In this document: positions 7,762-17,648 of the stretch, piece after piece
Numbering within the stretch: the stretch's first letter is position 1
How the letters are laid out: each line of letters begins with the position of its first letter
From: Pelagicoccus sp. SDUM812003
GTDB taxonomy: Bacteria; Verrucomicrobiota; Verrucomicrobiia; Opitutales; Opitutaceae
Length of the DNA: 64,000 nt
Assembly (NCBI RefSeq): GCF_031127815.1
Contig: NZ_JARXHY010000002.1
Coordinates: forward strand, 62,001 to 126,000
Direction of reading: 5' to 3'
Program-made: the position numbers and the translations under genes
The notes under the pieces: generated by a model
What the model was told of the DNA's origin: nothing
Database searches by the model: none
What the model saw: the letters and a program-made list of their open reading frames with translations, nothing else

Positions 7762-10700
7762 CTACGAACTCGCTTCCGCGTCCTTGAGCTGAGCGTTGGC
7801 CGCCACTTCGATGCCCTTGACCTGTTCATCCTGGCCGTCCGACGAATACAGCCATTTCAGGAAGCCACCAATGTCGCCCACGATCAGGTTGCCTACCGGC
7901 ACCAGGAACAACGTGATGAAGGTAGCAAAGATGATTCCCCACCCAAGCGATACCGCCATGGGAATGAGAAACTGAGCCTGGCGACTGCTTTCGAACATCA
8001 AAGGCAGCAGCCCCGCGAATGTCGTCAACGACGTAAGCAGAATGGGACGAAACCGCTTCACTCCGGCCAAACGCACCGCATCCGCGAGCGACATGCCTTC
8101 CTTGCGTCGCTGGTTGATGAAGTCCACCATGACCAGACTGTCGTTCACCACTACTCCCGAGAGGGCCAGCATGCCGAGTATCGACATCATGGTTACATTG
8201 CTCACGGGACTGGAATCCCATTGAAGGATCGTCGTGTAGATGAAGTTCATCAGGTCGTGTCCCATCACCGCGCCCACCACGCCGAACGGGATAGCGGTCA
8301 TCACGATAAATGGCTGGATGTAGCTCTTGAACGGAATGGCCAGCAGCACGTAGATGACCACCAGCACCAAGTAGATGCCATTCATCAGCTCCCGGTTGTT
8401 GTCCCGGGTCTGGGCCGCATTTCCTTGTAGAGTGAAACGCATGCCCGAATAGCCGCTTACCAGCTCCGGCAGGAATTCCGTTTCCAGCTCCATCTGGATC
8501 GCTTCCTCGTCGATATCCGTCTCGTCGCCTGCTGCGGTCACGCGAATGATGCGATTGCGGTCGAAACGCTGGATAGAGGGCAAGCTTTTGCCGGGAATGA
8601 TCTTGGCCACTTCTTCGAAGGGCACCTCCGTGCCATCTTGAGTACGGATCATCATGCTGTGCAACGCCGCTAGCGATCTGCGCTCGCTTTCTGGATACCG
8701 GACCATCACCCGCACGTCGTCGCGCCCACGCTGGATACGCTGCGCCTCCGCTCCATAAAAGGCTTGCCGAACCTGGGAAGCCAATTGGCGCGCATTCACC
8801 CCGAGCAACGACGCTTGGGGCTTGAGCTCGAGCTCGAGCTCCTCGGTAGCCCGCTGAAACGTGTCCTGGATGTCGTAGAGGCCGCTGTAGGTCGCGAGCT
8901 TCTTCTGCAAGGCCTTGGAGGCTTCCACCAGTTCGTCGATGCGTGGACCCTCAAGCTGCACGTTCACCGCATCGCCGCCTCCCCAGGAAAACGCGATATC
9001 CAGCGTCTCGGCTTCCGGCACCGGCCCTACCAATTGCCTCAATCTCATTGAAATCTCCCGACTTCCGATGGCCAGGCCGCTCTCGGATTCCGGCACCAAT
9101 TCGATAACGACTTCCCCTTGTTCCGGCACGCCGGCGATCGAACGCCAGCTGCTGAACGGGCGACCGCCGGCGGTCGCGAAAATGTGGTCGATCACGTCCA
9201 CGCCGTTCTCCTGCTTCATTTGCTCTCGCAAGGTGAAGGCCGCCTGCTCGATGCGATCGACCACCTCCTTGGTCTTCTCAAACGAGGTTCCGATCGGCAT
9301 ATGCAAGGTCGCCGTGACCGAGTCCTGAGGAATGCGCGGGAAAGTGGTGTACGGCATATGGCCCGCCATGAAGCGAGCGACGAAGATCCCGAGCAAACCG
9401 AGGAAGATGGCCAGCACCGCGTAGCGATAGCGCAAGGCCACTTCCAACGCGGGTCGGTAGAACTTTTCCACGAAACGTTCCAGACCGGTGGCGAAACCTC
9501 TTTGGAAGCGGGTGAGGATGTTTTTCTTGGCCGTATTCTGGTTGTTGATGGGACGGCAGTGCTTCAAGTGCGCCGGCAATATCAGTTTCGATTCGATCAG
9601 CGAAAAGATCAGAACGGGAATGACGACGAAGGGGATCTGCTTAAAAATGTTTCCTCGCCAGCCGGTCATGTTAACCAGCGGATAAAAAGCGGCGATGGTG
9701 GTAAGCACGCCAAAGACAACAGGGATCGCCACTTCCTGAGTGCCTTTGATGGTGGCGGTCAGGGAATCCTCGCCTTGCTGCATGCGCTGATAGACGTTTT
9801 CCCCGGTCACGATCGCATCGTCCACCACGATACCCAGCACCAATATAAAGGCGAAAAGCGTGATGAGATTGAGCGAAATCCCCATGTACGGCAGCAGGAA
9901 AAACGCTCCCGAAAACGCGATCGGAATGCCAAGGGCGACCCAAAACGCCAACGACGGACGGAGAAACAAGGACAGCACTCCGACAACCAGCACGTATCCA
10001 AAAATCGCGCTGCCCTTCAAGGTGTTCAACCGATCGGCGATGCGCTGCGAATCGTCACGCCAATAGGACAACGAAATGCCCTCGGGCAGCTCCTTCTGCT
10101 TGTTCAGAAGGTAGTCCTTAACCGCGGATCCGAGCTCCAGAATGTTTTGCGATCCAACGCGATAGACGTCGATGGCGATCGACCGCTTGCCGTCGAACCG
10201 GGAAATGATAGGCGTCTCGTCGAAACCGTCGCTCACGTGGGCGATTTCGCCTAGCTTGATCTTGGTGCCGTCGGATCGCGTGAAGGCCACGATGTCCGCG
10301 AACTCCTCCTGCGTGTAGGCCTGCTGCGTGGTTCTCAGCATCACGTCACCGCCTTCGGTCCGAATTCTCCCTGCTGAAAGATCCAAAGAATGGGTACGGA
10401 TGGCGTTGGTGATGTCGTCAAACGTCAAGCCATGCTCGCGTAGTGACCGTTCGGATATCTCTACCGCAATCTCGTAGGGGCGTGTCGCTTTCAGGGAGGC
10501 GATCGTGATGCCCGGGATCCCGGTGATCTCGTCGCGAATCTCCTCTCCTAGCCGCTTGAGCTCCATCTCGCTAAGCTCGCCGGATACCACCACCGTGATC
10601 ACGCGCTCGCGAAATTCCGGCATCGATACGCTCGGTCGCTCCGCTTCCACCGGGAGCGTGCGGATGGAGTCCACCCGGTTTTTGATCTTATCCAGAGCGT

Positions 10701-11013
10701 CCGACATGCTGTAGCCTTCCTCGATCTCCAGATTCACGCTGCCGGAGCTGGAGGTCGCGGTGCTGGTCATCTCCTTGATGCCCTCCACGTCGTAGAGCGC
10801 CTCTTCGAGTCGCGTGATGATGGCCTGCTCGACCTCACGCGGGGTCGATCCTGGATACGGCACGTTTACCGAAATGTTGCGCGATGGATAGTCCGGATGC
10901 TCTCTGAGCACGATGACATTGAAGGCGGAATAGATGCCGACCGACACGATGGCGAACATCAGCAGATTTGCCGCGACGCTGTTTTTGGTGAACCACTCGA
11001 TTAGCTTATGCAT
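7762..11013 (-). CDS. RND efflux transporter, inner-membrane subunit (system 1)
   Basis: 1083 residues beginning MHKLIEWFTKNSVAANLLMF, the usual N-terminal membrane helix of AcrB/HAE-family pumps. The two large periplasmic loops and 12 membrane segments are present. TM4 carries the proton-relay pair in GIVVDDAIV (D398, D399), and LFLRPSLAFWVALGIPIAFS precedes it as in the family. The C-terminal repeat has GVVVNDSLVMVDFIN and RFRPILLTSLTTF. It exports small hydrophobic molecules or ions out of the cell together with the adaptor and outer-membrane genes upstream in the same operon (12462-11038 and 13975-12524). Only 24 bp separate it from the adaptor gene. Substrate cannot be told. It is a distant paralogue of the pump at 17649-20822. 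Confidence 0.95.
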   Translation of the reverse strand: MHKLIEWFTKNSVAANLLMFAIVSVGIYSAFNVIVLREHPDYPSRNISVNVPYPGSTPREVEQAIITRLEEALYDVEGIKEMTSTATSSSGSVNLEIEEGYSMSDALDKIKNRVDSIRTLPVEAERPSVSMPEFRERVITVVVSGELSEMELKRLGEEIRDEITGIPGITIASLKATRPYEIAVEISERSLREHGLTFDDITNAIRTHSLDLSAGRIRTEGGDVMLRTTQQAYTQEEFADIVAFTRSDGTKIKLGEIAHVSDGFDETPIISRFDGKRSIAIDVYRVGSQNILELGSAVKDYLLNKQKELPEGISLSYWRDDSQRIADRLNTLKGSAIFGYVLVVGVLSLFLRPSLAFWVALGIPIAFSGAFFLLPYMGISLNLITLFAFILVLGIVVDDAIVTGENVYQRMQQGEDSLTATIKGTQEVAIPVVFGVLTTIAAFYPLVNMTGWRGNIFKQIPFVVIPVLIFSLIESKLILPAHLKHCRPINNQNTAKKNILTRFQRGFATGLERFVEKFYRPALEVALRYRYAVLAIFLGLLGIFVARFMAGHMPYTTFPRIPQDSVTATLHMPIGTSFEKTKEVVDRIEQAAFTLREQMKQENGVDVIDHIFATAGGRPFSSWRSIAGVPEQGEVVIELVPESESGLAIGSREISMRLRQLVGPVPEAETLDIAFSWGGGDAVNVQLEGPRIDELVEASKALQKKLATYSGLYDIQDTFQRATEELELELKPQASLLGVNARQLASQVRQAFYGAEAQRIQRGRDDVRVMVRYPESERRSLAALHSMMIRTQDGTEVPFEEVAKIIPGKSLPSIQRFDRNRIIRVTAAGDETDIDEEAIQMELETEFLPELVSGYSGMRFTLQGNAAQTRDNNRELMNGIYLVLVVIYVLLAIPFKSYIQPFIVMTAIPFGVVGAVMGHDLMNFIYTTILQWDSSPVSNVTMMSILGMLALSGVVVNDSLVMVDFINQRRKEGMSLADAVRLAGVKRFRPILLTSLTTFAGLLPLMFESSRQAQFLIPMAVSLGWGIIFATFITLFLVPVGNLIVGDIGGFLKWLYSSDGQDEQVKGIEVAANAQLKDAEASS

Positions 11014-11037
11014 GGTGAACGTCTCCCTCGGGTTCGT

Positions 11038-12462
11038 TTAGCTCTGAGGTTGCGCCCTACCGTCACGCGGCGGCATGGTTTCACCATTGGCGCTGGCCCA
11101 TTCGCTGATCTGTCGCATCAAGGGGCCCATCTTCGACCAGTCGTTGCTGCTCTTAGCCTGGACCAAACGATCTCTCAGGTCTGCGGGCAGTTTCTCGCCG
11201 AGCGCCGACATCACGGAATCCGCATAGGTCCCGCCGGCGGCGGTCGCCCCGCCTGATGGCCGGGTGTGGGCGTAAGCGGAGGCCGGCGTATTCGCGTTTT
11301 CCATATTCGCCGTCACCTCCCAGCCTTCGAGAGCGTAGGGAACGTCGGTCAAACACAGCAGCTCGCCAGGCCGTAAACCGCTTTTGACGATGATGCTCTC
11401 CTTGTCCTCCCAGATCGTCTCCACGTCTCGGCGATCAAGATTGCTTTTTTCGTTCACCACAAGCACGTAGCTATTTTCTCGATACAGCTTGCGCGGGATC
11501 ACGACCACGTCTTCGAGCACGGTGCCCTCGATTTCGGCCTCGACGAACGTGCCCACTTTCAACGGAGGCCGACCCGGGACCGATTTCCCGTAGGGGTCCT
11601 GGATTTGGGCGACCACAAAGAGCTGTCGAGTACGCGTATCGACCGCTCCTTCAGAGCGAATCACGCGACCTTCCCACGAATAGACATTGCCTCCGACCGA
11701 CGATTTCAGAGTGACCAAAGGTCCATTTTCGATCGACGGATTCGAGCCTCGGTAAATCGAAGGCAGGTCGAGGAATCCCATCTGCGAAGCGGTCAAGGGA
11801 AGCCTCACCTCCGCATAGTCCACCGCGTAGATTCGAGCGAGTTCGTTTCCTGTGGATACGAATTGTCCGACGTCCACGCTCTTGGTGAGAACGCGTCCGG
11901 CGTAGGGAGCCCGCACCTCGGTACGCTCGAGGTTGAGCTTGGCCGTTTCGACGCGGGCCTTCGCGGACGCCACTGCCGCATTCGCTTGTCGCAATTGCGG
12001 CTCCCTCAAGGTCAGCTCCGTCGCTTCCATTCCCGGGTTGAGGCGATCCCAGTCGCGTCGGGCCTGATCGTAGCGAGCCGTTTCCTGCATGAAGGTCAGT
12101 TCGGCCTGGGCCAGCTGAGCCTCCGCAACCGTCAGCTCCGTCAGGTAATCTCGGTCATCGATCTTCAGCAGCACTTCTCCTTCCTCGAAAAACGCGCCTT
12201 CCTGGAAGTTGGGAGCGATGCTCACGATACGACCGCGAACCTCTGGGATAAGGGAGCTCTCGGTGCGCGCTTTCACCGTACCCTGCGAGTGAAGCGTCAC
12301 CGTGTAGTCCTGAGCTTGTAGTGGACGCACCACTACTTCTGGATTGGGAGCTTGAAAGCGTTGCCGCTGCGGCTCCTCCTTGCTGGCCATTATGAAATAG
12401 ATGATAGCCCCGGAAAAAAGCAGAATGCCGATAGGAAGAGTGATTTGTAGAAGGCGTTTCAT
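11038..12462 (-). CDS. RND periplasmic adaptor (membrane fusion protein, system 1)
   Basis: 474 residues. One N-terminal membrane anchor (about 5-26) is followed by the HlyD/AcrA adaptor layout: barrel-sandwich half motif VRGRIVSIAPNFQEGAFFEE, a helical hairpin rich in Ala/Glu/Gln (about 110-180), the second half RTEVRAPYAGRVLTKSVDVG, and a beta-barrel domain with PLKVGTFVEAEIEGTVLEDV. Unlike the system-2 adaptor it carries about 75 extra C-terminal residues (Ala/Thr/Gly-rich linker, then a helical segment LPADLRDRLVQAKSSNDW) of unknown role. It bridges the inner-membrane pump to the TolC-like channel. It sits 61 bp downstream of the channel gene and 24 bp upstream of the pump gene. Confidence 0.93.
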   Translation of the reverse strand: MKRLLQITLPIGILLFSGAIIYFIMASKEEPQRQRFQAPNPEVVVRPLQAQDYTVTLHSQGTVKARTESSLIPEVRGRIVSIAPNFQEGAFFEEGEVLLKIDDRDYLTELTVAEAQLAQAELTFMQETARYDQARRDWDRLNPGMEATELTLREPQLRQANAAVASAKARVETAKLNLERTEVRAPYAGRVLTKSVDVGQFVSTGNELARIYAVDYAEVRLPLTASQMGFLDLPSIYRGSNPSIENGPLVTLKSSVGGNVYSWEGRVIRSEGAVDTRTRQLFVVAQIQDPYGKSVPGRPPLKVGTFVEAEIEGTVLEDVVVIPRKLYRENSYVLVVNEKSNLDRRDVETIWEDKESIIVKSGLRPGELLCLTDVPYALEGWEVTANMENANTPASAYAHTRPSGGATAAGGTYADSVMSALGEKLPADLRDRLVQAKSSNDWSKMGPLMRQISEWASANGETMPPRDGRAQPQS

Positions 12463-12523
12463 GAGAAAAGTGTTTTGGTGATGTCGAAAGCTAAATGAAA
12501 TAAAGGCGTTTGGTTTTCAGGAG

Positions 12524-13975
12524 CTAGGCTTCGAACCCGCCTCCCAACGCGAGGTACAGATCGATGCGGCTTTGTATCCGCTGATTGGCTACCTGTATGA
12601 AGGATCGCTGCGCCGTGATGGAACGACGTACCGAGTCGAGCACCGTGGTGATGTCGGTCAATCCGCTGGCGTATTCCGACCAGGCGAGCTTCTCCGCTTC
12701 GATGGACTCCTCCGCAGCGACGCGAAGGTATTCATAGTCCTCCCGATAGGAGCTTTGATTGGAAAGGGCGTTCTCGACCTCGCGGAACGCGGTCAACACC
12801 GTTTGCGAATAGGCAGCTACGTTTTGCTCGTAGGTCGCTCGGGCTCTCTGGTAGTTCGCCTTGAGGCGTCCCCCTTGAAACAGGGTTTGAGCCACGCCCA
12901 GCGATTGCGACCAGATCCGCTTTTCCACGAAATCGAAAATCTCGTCCAGGTCGGAGCTACTGGTGCCGCGACTGAGATTGAGGTCGAGGCTGGGCAGGCG
13001 AGCCTTGCTTTCCTCGAACTTTCGCTGCTCCGCCGCAGCCAAACGCCTCTCCGCTGCGACGATGTCCGGACGCCTCAGGAGCAGTTCGGAAGGGATGCCC
13101 TCCGGCATTTCCGCGCGGATGCCGGGAAGCTCCGACGCCAGCTCGAGCTCGTTTTTCGGATAGCGGCCAAGTATCGTCTCCAAATTACGAATGGCCGCGT
13201 CGCGGCTGCGGCGACGCTGCTCCAAGGAACTGCGGCTTGAAGCGAGGTTTGCCCGAACCAACCGAACGTCCAGAGCGCGGGCGATGCCGCTGGCGAAATT
13301 TTCCTCCACGATGCGCGAGCTTTCCACGAGGGCTTCCAGAATCCGTTTCTCCAGCTCGAGCTGCTGGTCCGCCTCGATAGCCGCGTACCAGGCCTTGGCC
13401 GTGCGGGCCGCGAGGGAAAGACGGGCGGATCGGTAGTCCGCCAACGCGGCCTCCTGGTCGGCCAGCTCGGCTCGATACCCGTTGCGCAGCTTGCCCCAGA
13501 GATCGATCTCCCAACTGAAGCGTCCCGTCAGGCCATAGGTCTCGGCGGTCGGAGTCTGCTGAATGCCCGACGCGGAGCCTCGGCGGCTCTTGCTGCCGTT
13601 TCCACTGAGGTTGAGCGACGGCCAGATTTCGGATTTGCCGGCGTTGGCGCTGGCCAAAGCGGCGTCCAATCGAGCGGCCGCCACCTTGAGATCTAAATTG
13701 TAGCGCAGGGCTTCCTCGATCAGTCCGCTCAGCAGCGGGTCGTCGAAATCCTCCATCCAGCCGCTCGGCTCGAAGGAAGCGACCGCCTCGCTTTGTCCGG
13801 AGCTGGAAAAATCGTCCGGCACTTCCACCAGCAAACTTTCCGTCCGCGGCGGGGGCGTGGTCATGCAGGCGCTCAGCGAGAAGGCCAGAACCGCAAGGAC
13901 GGCGGCTTTGGCGTACGGTCGTTGAGCGCCGTTGTCATCGTGTTGTTCGGGAGGAATGGAGGACCGGGAGGCCAT
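12524..13975 (-). CDS. Outer-membrane efflux lipoprotein, NodT/TolC family (system 1)
   Basis: 483 residues. The start at 13975 gives a slightly long N-terminal tail (MASRSSIPPEQHDDNGAQ) before a lipoprotein signal ending LAFSLSAC, so it is probably lipidated at Cys37. Two OEP repeats follow; recognisable blocks are SGWMEDFDDPLLSGLIEEAL, FSWEIDLWGKLRNGYRAE, LLRRPDIVAAERRLAAAEQ and YEQNVAAYSQTVLTAFREVE, all classic for NodT-type trimeric channels. It forms the outer-membrane duct of the tripartite pump. First gene of the minus-strand operon; its promoter lies in the 280-bp gap shared with the TetR gene. Confidence 0.93.
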   Translation of the reverse strand: MASRSSIPPEQHDDNGAQRPYAKAAVLAVLAFSLSACMTTPPPRTESLLVEVPDDFSSSGQSEAVASFEPSGWMEDFDDPLLSGLIEEALRYNLDLKVAAARLDAALASANAGKSEIWPSLNLSGNGSKSRRGSASGIQQTPTAETYGLTGRFSWEIDLWGKLRNGYRAELADQEAALADYRSARLSLAARTAKAWYAAIEADQQLELEKRILEALVESSRIVEENFASGIARALDVRLVRANLASSRSSLEQRRRSRDAAIRNLETILGRYPKNELELASELPGIRAEMPEGIPSELLLRRPDIVAAERRLAAAEQRKFEESKARLPSLDLNLSRGTSSSDLDEIFDFVEKRIWSQSLGVAQTLFQGGRLKANYQRARATYEQNVAAYSQTVLTAFREVENALSNQSSYREDYEYLRVAAEESIEAEKLAWSEYASGLTDITTVLDSVRRSITAQRSFIQVANQRIQSRIDLYLALGGGFEA

Positions 13976-14229
13976 GCAGATGATGAGGACAAACAGCTAT
14001 AGACTAGTAGACGTGGGACGCTTCGAACTCGGCCCCGTTTCCGAGCCAGAGCGAGAGCTCCCCGACACGCAACGGTTACAAAGCCGACTTGAATGTTCCA
14101 TAGTTAGAAATTGAGCTAATTTTTTCCGCTTCGGGACTGAGCCTGCGCAATCAGCGAGCGAGCAGCCCTATGAAATAAATCAGCGCCGATAGCAAAAACC
14201 GCGCGATGCGCGCTTGCCAAGCCATAAAA

Positions 14230-14239
14230 CAAACGTTTG
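14230..14239. promoter_or_regulatory. Candidate TetR operator (perfect 10-bp palindrome)
   Basis: CAAACGTTTG is a perfect palindrome 16 bp before the ATG of the TetR-type regulator and inside the gap between the two divergent efflux operons. TetR proteins bind short palindromes as dimers and often repress their own gene, so this is the best operator candidate here. Symmetry beyond 10 bp is weak. Confidence 0.4.
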
Positions 14240-14255
14240 ATTCACATTTTCTCAA

Positions 14256-14906
14256 ATGACGGAGACGCAACTCAAACTCATCGAGGCGGCAGAGGTGGAA
14301 TTCGCGGAGCGTGGCTTCGACGGCTCTTCGGTGCGGGCCATCACCGGCCGGGCGAAAGCCAACATCGCGGCCATCAACTACCACTTCGGTTCCAAGGAGG
14401 CGCTTTTTCTGGAAATGGTGCGGCATCGCATCAGCCCGGTGAACGAACTTCGCCTCGACCTGCTCAAGAACGAGCAGGCCAAGCTGGGCTCGAGACCGGT
14501 TCCCGTCGAGCGCATCATCGACATCCTGATCCGACCGTTGATCGTCGGCTTCGGCACCGGCGAGTACGGCTCCGCCCACTTCGTGCGAGCCATGGCCCGT
14601 GGTCTGGCCGAGCATCAGCACTTCATGGTGGAAATGCAGCGCGAGGTGCTGGCCGAGCTTTTCCGAAGCTTCAAGCATGCCCTCTCCAGCTGCTTTCCCG
14701 AGCAACCGCAGGACTTCGCCGAATGCGCCTTCCATTTCCTTTCCTGCTCCTTGAGCGGACTCATGATGCAAACGCACCACGCCCCATCCAGTTCCGACCA
14801 GGTTTCCCGCCAGAGCCTCGAGCTCTACGCCGACAATTTCATCGCCTACGTCACTGGAGGGCTCTGCAACCTAGCCCGAGTCTACCAGCCCGCGCCGCTC
14901 GCCTAG
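14256..14906 (+). CDS. TetR/CecR-type transcriptional regulator
   Basis: 216 residues. The N-terminal 52 residues are a standard TetR DNA-binding domain (LIEAAEVEFAERGFDGSSVR, then ITGRAKANIAAINYHFGSKE). The remainder (VERIIDILIRPLIVGFGTGE ... FVRAMARGLAEHQHFMVEM) resembles the CecR/DUF1956-type ligand-binding domain seen in regulators of efflux genes. It is the first gene of the plus-strand operon, 20 bp before the NodT-type gene, and divergent from the other efflux operon, so it probably controls one or both pumps and itself. The ligand is unknown. Confidence 0.9.
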   Translation: MTETQLKLIEAAEVEFAERGFDGSSVRAITGRAKANIAAINYHFGSKEALFLEMVRHRISPVNELRLDLLKNEQAKLGSRPVPVERIIDILIRPLIVGFGTGEYGSAHFVRAMARGLAEHQHFMVEMQREVLAELFRSFKHALSSCFPEQPQDFAECAFHFLSCSLSGLMMQTHHAPSSSDQVSRQSLELYADNFIAYVTGGLCNLARVYQPAPLA

Positions 14907-14926
14907 CCCTTCGCCTACGCCGATAA

Positions 14927-16312
14927 ATGAAGCTCCCTCTGCACACCGCTTCGTCTTTCGCCCTGGTCTCCCTCCTCCTGGTTTCATGCGCGTCCGCACC
15001 CCCTTCCGCAGACCCACAGAAAGCGCTGGCGCCGCTGACGCCGGAGCGATGGAGCCAGCCGACTGAGGCCGAGCCAAGCCGTCACTGGATCGACGATTTT
15101 CAGGACGAGCGACTTGGGCAGCTCATCGAAGAGGCGTTTCAGAACAACTTCGGCCTCGAGTCGGCCCGTGAACTGGTCAACGCCTCGGCGGCGGCGGCGC
15201 GAATCCGCAACGCCGCCCGACTCCCCTCCCTCGGCGTCGGCCTGCAATCCTCGGACGGGAAAAGCATCGCAAGCTTCGACCCCTTGACCTCGATCGAAAG
15301 CGAACGCCATGCCCTCAGTCTCAACGCCCGCTGGGAGATTGACCTCTGGAATCGTTTGGGAAACCGCTATCAGGCATCGCGGGTAGAGTACGAAGCCAGC
15401 CGATACGAATTCGAGGCTTTCAAGCTTTCTCTTGCCGGCCAGATCGCCAAAGCATGGTTTGACGCCATCGAGCTCAAGCAACAGCTCCAGCTTGCCCGAG
15501 CGACCGCGCAAAGCTATCAGAGCAATCTGAACTCCTTGGAAAACCGCTACCGACGCGGCCTGGTGGACGCCTTCGATTTGCGACTGACTAGAGCCCAAAC
15601 CGCTGGCGCTCGCGCCTCGGCGACCAGCCGTCTCAACCAAGCGGATACAGCGCTTCGCTTTCTGGAAACCCTACTGGGACGCTACCCGTCTGCAGAGCTG
15701 GAAACCACTGCCGACTTGCCTGAGCTCAGCGTAACTCCCGGAGCCTCCATTCCCGCTCAAACCCTTTCCCAACGGCCGGATCTGCTGGCTCAGCAGCTCC
15801 GAGTGGAGGCCGCGCTGAAGCTGGCTCAAGCCGCAGAGCGAAACTGGCTGCCGAACATCGCGCTCACCGCCAGCGACGGCACGCTATCGAACGATTTCAG
15901 CCAACTGCTCGATAGCGACTTCTCCGTCTGGTCGATCGTCGGCGAGGCCAGCGCGGCGCTTTTCCAATCCGGGGCCCTGAAGGCGGAACGCCAGCAGCTT
16001 AACGCGAGCCAACTGTCGCAACTTTCCCAATACAAGGAAACCGCGTTGCAGGCCTTTCGCGAAGTCGAAACCGCTCTGCGAGCCGAGCGCGACCTGAAGG
16101 ATCTACAGAGGGAGACGGAAACCTTGGCAGCGGAGAGCGGGAAAGCCGAAGATCAGGCTTGGAGTCTCTACGAGCGCGGCCTCATCGATATCTCCGCAGC
16201 GCTCGACGCCCAGCGGCGCTCCTTCGAAGCTCAGAGTCAGCTCATATCCATTCGCAACCGGCGACTGCAAAACCGAATCGATCTTCATCTCGCATTAGGA
16301 GGCGACTTCTAG
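14927..16312 (+). CDS. Outer-membrane efflux lipoprotein, NodT/TolC family (system 2)
   Basis: 461 residues with a lipoprotein signal ending LVSLLLVSC (Cys about 21). OEP repeats include SRHWIDDFQDERLGQLIEEA, LNARWEIDLWNRLGNRYQAS, LSQRPDLLAQQLRVEAALK and ALQAFREVETALRAERD. It is a paralogue of the channel at 12524-13975 and has the same position in its operon: regulator, channel, adaptor, pump. The gap to the adaptor gene is only 2 bp, implying coupled translation. Confidence 0.93.
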   Translation: MKLPLHTASSFALVSLLLVSCASAPPSADPQKALAPLTPERWSQPTEAEPSRHWIDDFQDERLGQLIEEAFQNNFGLESARELVNASAAAARIRNAARLPSLGVGLQSSDGKSIASFDPLTSIESERHALSLNARWEIDLWNRLGNRYQASRVEYEASRYEFEAFKLSLAGQIAKAWFDAIELKQQLQLARATAQSYQSNLNSLENRYRRGLVDAFDLRLTRAQTAGARASATSRLNQADTALRFLETLLGRYPSAELETTADLPELSVTPGASIPAQTLSQRPDLLAQQLRVEAALKLAQAAERNWLPNIALTASDGTLSNDFSQLLDSDFSVWSIVGEASAALFQSGALKAERQQLNASQLSQLSQYKETALQAFREVETALRAERDLKDLQRETETLAAESGKAEDQAWSLYERGLIDISAALDAQRRSFEAQSQLISIRNRRLQNRIDLHLALGGDF

Positions 16313-16314
16313 CC

Positions 16315-17613
16315 ATGGAACCGAATCAAGAACCATCACCACCACCCCACGCCAGTGAGGCCCCTCCTGAGACGGAGTCGGAGCAACGCCCACCGTTTTT
16401 CAAGTGGCTGGCCCTCTACGTCGCGCCGCCGATCCTCATCCTACTGCTTTTCCTCATGATCTTCGGCTACGTGGCTAAAACCTTTCAACCCGAGATCGCG
16501 GAAAAGGTCCAGCCTCGCGTCCTCCCCACGGTGAACGTGATTTCCGTGGAGCCAAGCTCGATAAGGGTGGAGGTCAGCAGTCAGGGCACCGTTTCCGCCC
16601 GCACCACGACCACGCTTGTATCCGAAGTGTCGGGACGCGTGGAAAGCATTTCACCCGCCCTCTTCGCCGGCGGATTCTTCCGAAAAGGCGAGCAGCTGGC
16701 CCGCATCGAAAACACCGATTACCTAGCTGGCCTCGCGGCCGCCGAAAGCCGACTCGCCGAAGCGAATCTTGTTTTTCAGCAGGAAAAAGCGCTCGCGGAG
16801 CAAGCCAAACAGGACTGGGAGGATATGGGAAATCTCGGCCAACCCGACCCGCTGGTACTGCGCCAACCGCAACTCGAACGCGCCCAAGCCGCTCTCGACG
16901 CCGCTCAGGCAGCGGTGGAAACCGCTCGTCGCGACCTCGATCGCACCATCATTCGGGCTCCCTACGACGGACGCGTGATGGAAAAACGCATCGACCTCGG
17001 CCAATTCCTGATCGCCCGCAGCAGCCCCATCGCCACCATCTACTCCGTAGACGTAGCCGAAATCCAACTACCGATCTCGCTCAACGACACTCGTTTTCTG
17101 CACCTACCAGAAAGCTACAGCGACGCCGAACAATCATACGAAAGCAAACCGACCGTTACCATCGAAGCGAGCTACGGCGGCCGCTCCTACCAATGGAATG
17201 GCGTCATCGATCGGGCGGAGGGAAACATCGATCCTCAGACGCGATTGCTCAACGTAGTGGCTCAGGTCGAAAGCCCGTATCAAAAGGATGGTGACACCCC
17301 CCCCTTGAAAGTGGGCACCTTCGTCACCGCTACCATCCACGGCAAGACTTTGCCCGAGGCTTTCGTCTTACCGAGAAAAGCCCTCCGCGAAAACGACACC
17401 GTCTACGTCGTCACCGATGAGAATCGCATCGAGATTCGTCCCGTCACCGTGTATCAGAAAAAGAGCGACATGGTGATCCTCTCGGAAGGCCTCACGGCCG
17501 GAGAACGCGTGTGTCTGACGCCGATGCAGTTCGTCGTCGACGACATGGAAGTGGAAATCGAAGGCGAATCAGCGAGCGACGCCGTCGATTCGAATACGGA
17601 AGCTACCAGCTAG
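16315..17613 (+). CDS. RND periplasmic adaptor (membrane fusion protein, system 2)
   Basis: 432 residues from ATG at 16315. This start is used because longer in-frame versions run back into the channel gene, while here a Pro/Glu-rich cytoplasmic tail precedes a clear membrane anchor (about 30-56, FFKWLALYVAPPILILLLFL). Then comes the usual barrel-sandwich (VSGRVESISPALFAGGFFRK), helical hairpin, RTIIRAPYDGRVMEKRIDLG, and a beta-barrel with PLKVGTFVTATIHGKTLPEA. It links pump and channel of system 2. It lacks the C-terminal extension of the system-1 adaptor. The pump gene starts 35 bp downstream. Confidence 0.93.
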   Translation: MEPNQEPSPPPHASEAPPETESEQRPPFFKWLALYVAPPILILLLFLMIFGYVAKTFQPEIAEKVQPRVLPTVNVISVEPSSIRVEVSSQGTVSARTTTTLVSEVSGRVESISPALFAGGFFRKGEQLARIENTDYLAGLAAAESRLAEANLVFQQEKALAEQAKQDWEDMGNLGQPDPLVLRQPQLERAQAALDAAQAAVETARRDLDRTIIRAPYDGRVMEKRIDLGQFLIARSSPIATIYSVDVAEIQLPISLNDTRFLHLPESYSDAEQSYESKPTVTIEASYGGRSYQWNGVIDRAEGNIDPQTRLLNVVAQVESPYQKDGDTPPLKVGTFVTATIHGKTLPEAFVLPRKALRENDTVYVVTDENRIEIRPVTVYQKKSDMVILSEGLTAGERVCLTPMQFVVDDMEVEIEGESASDAVDSNTEATS

Positions 17614-17648
17614 CGGCCTGCGGCGAACATCAATACGAGAGAGAGAAA

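Noticed and set aside
9118-10254. 378-codon plus-strand frame inside the RND pump gene
   Set aside because: Antisense to a complete RND transporter; composition is His/Gln/Arg-rich with no domain.
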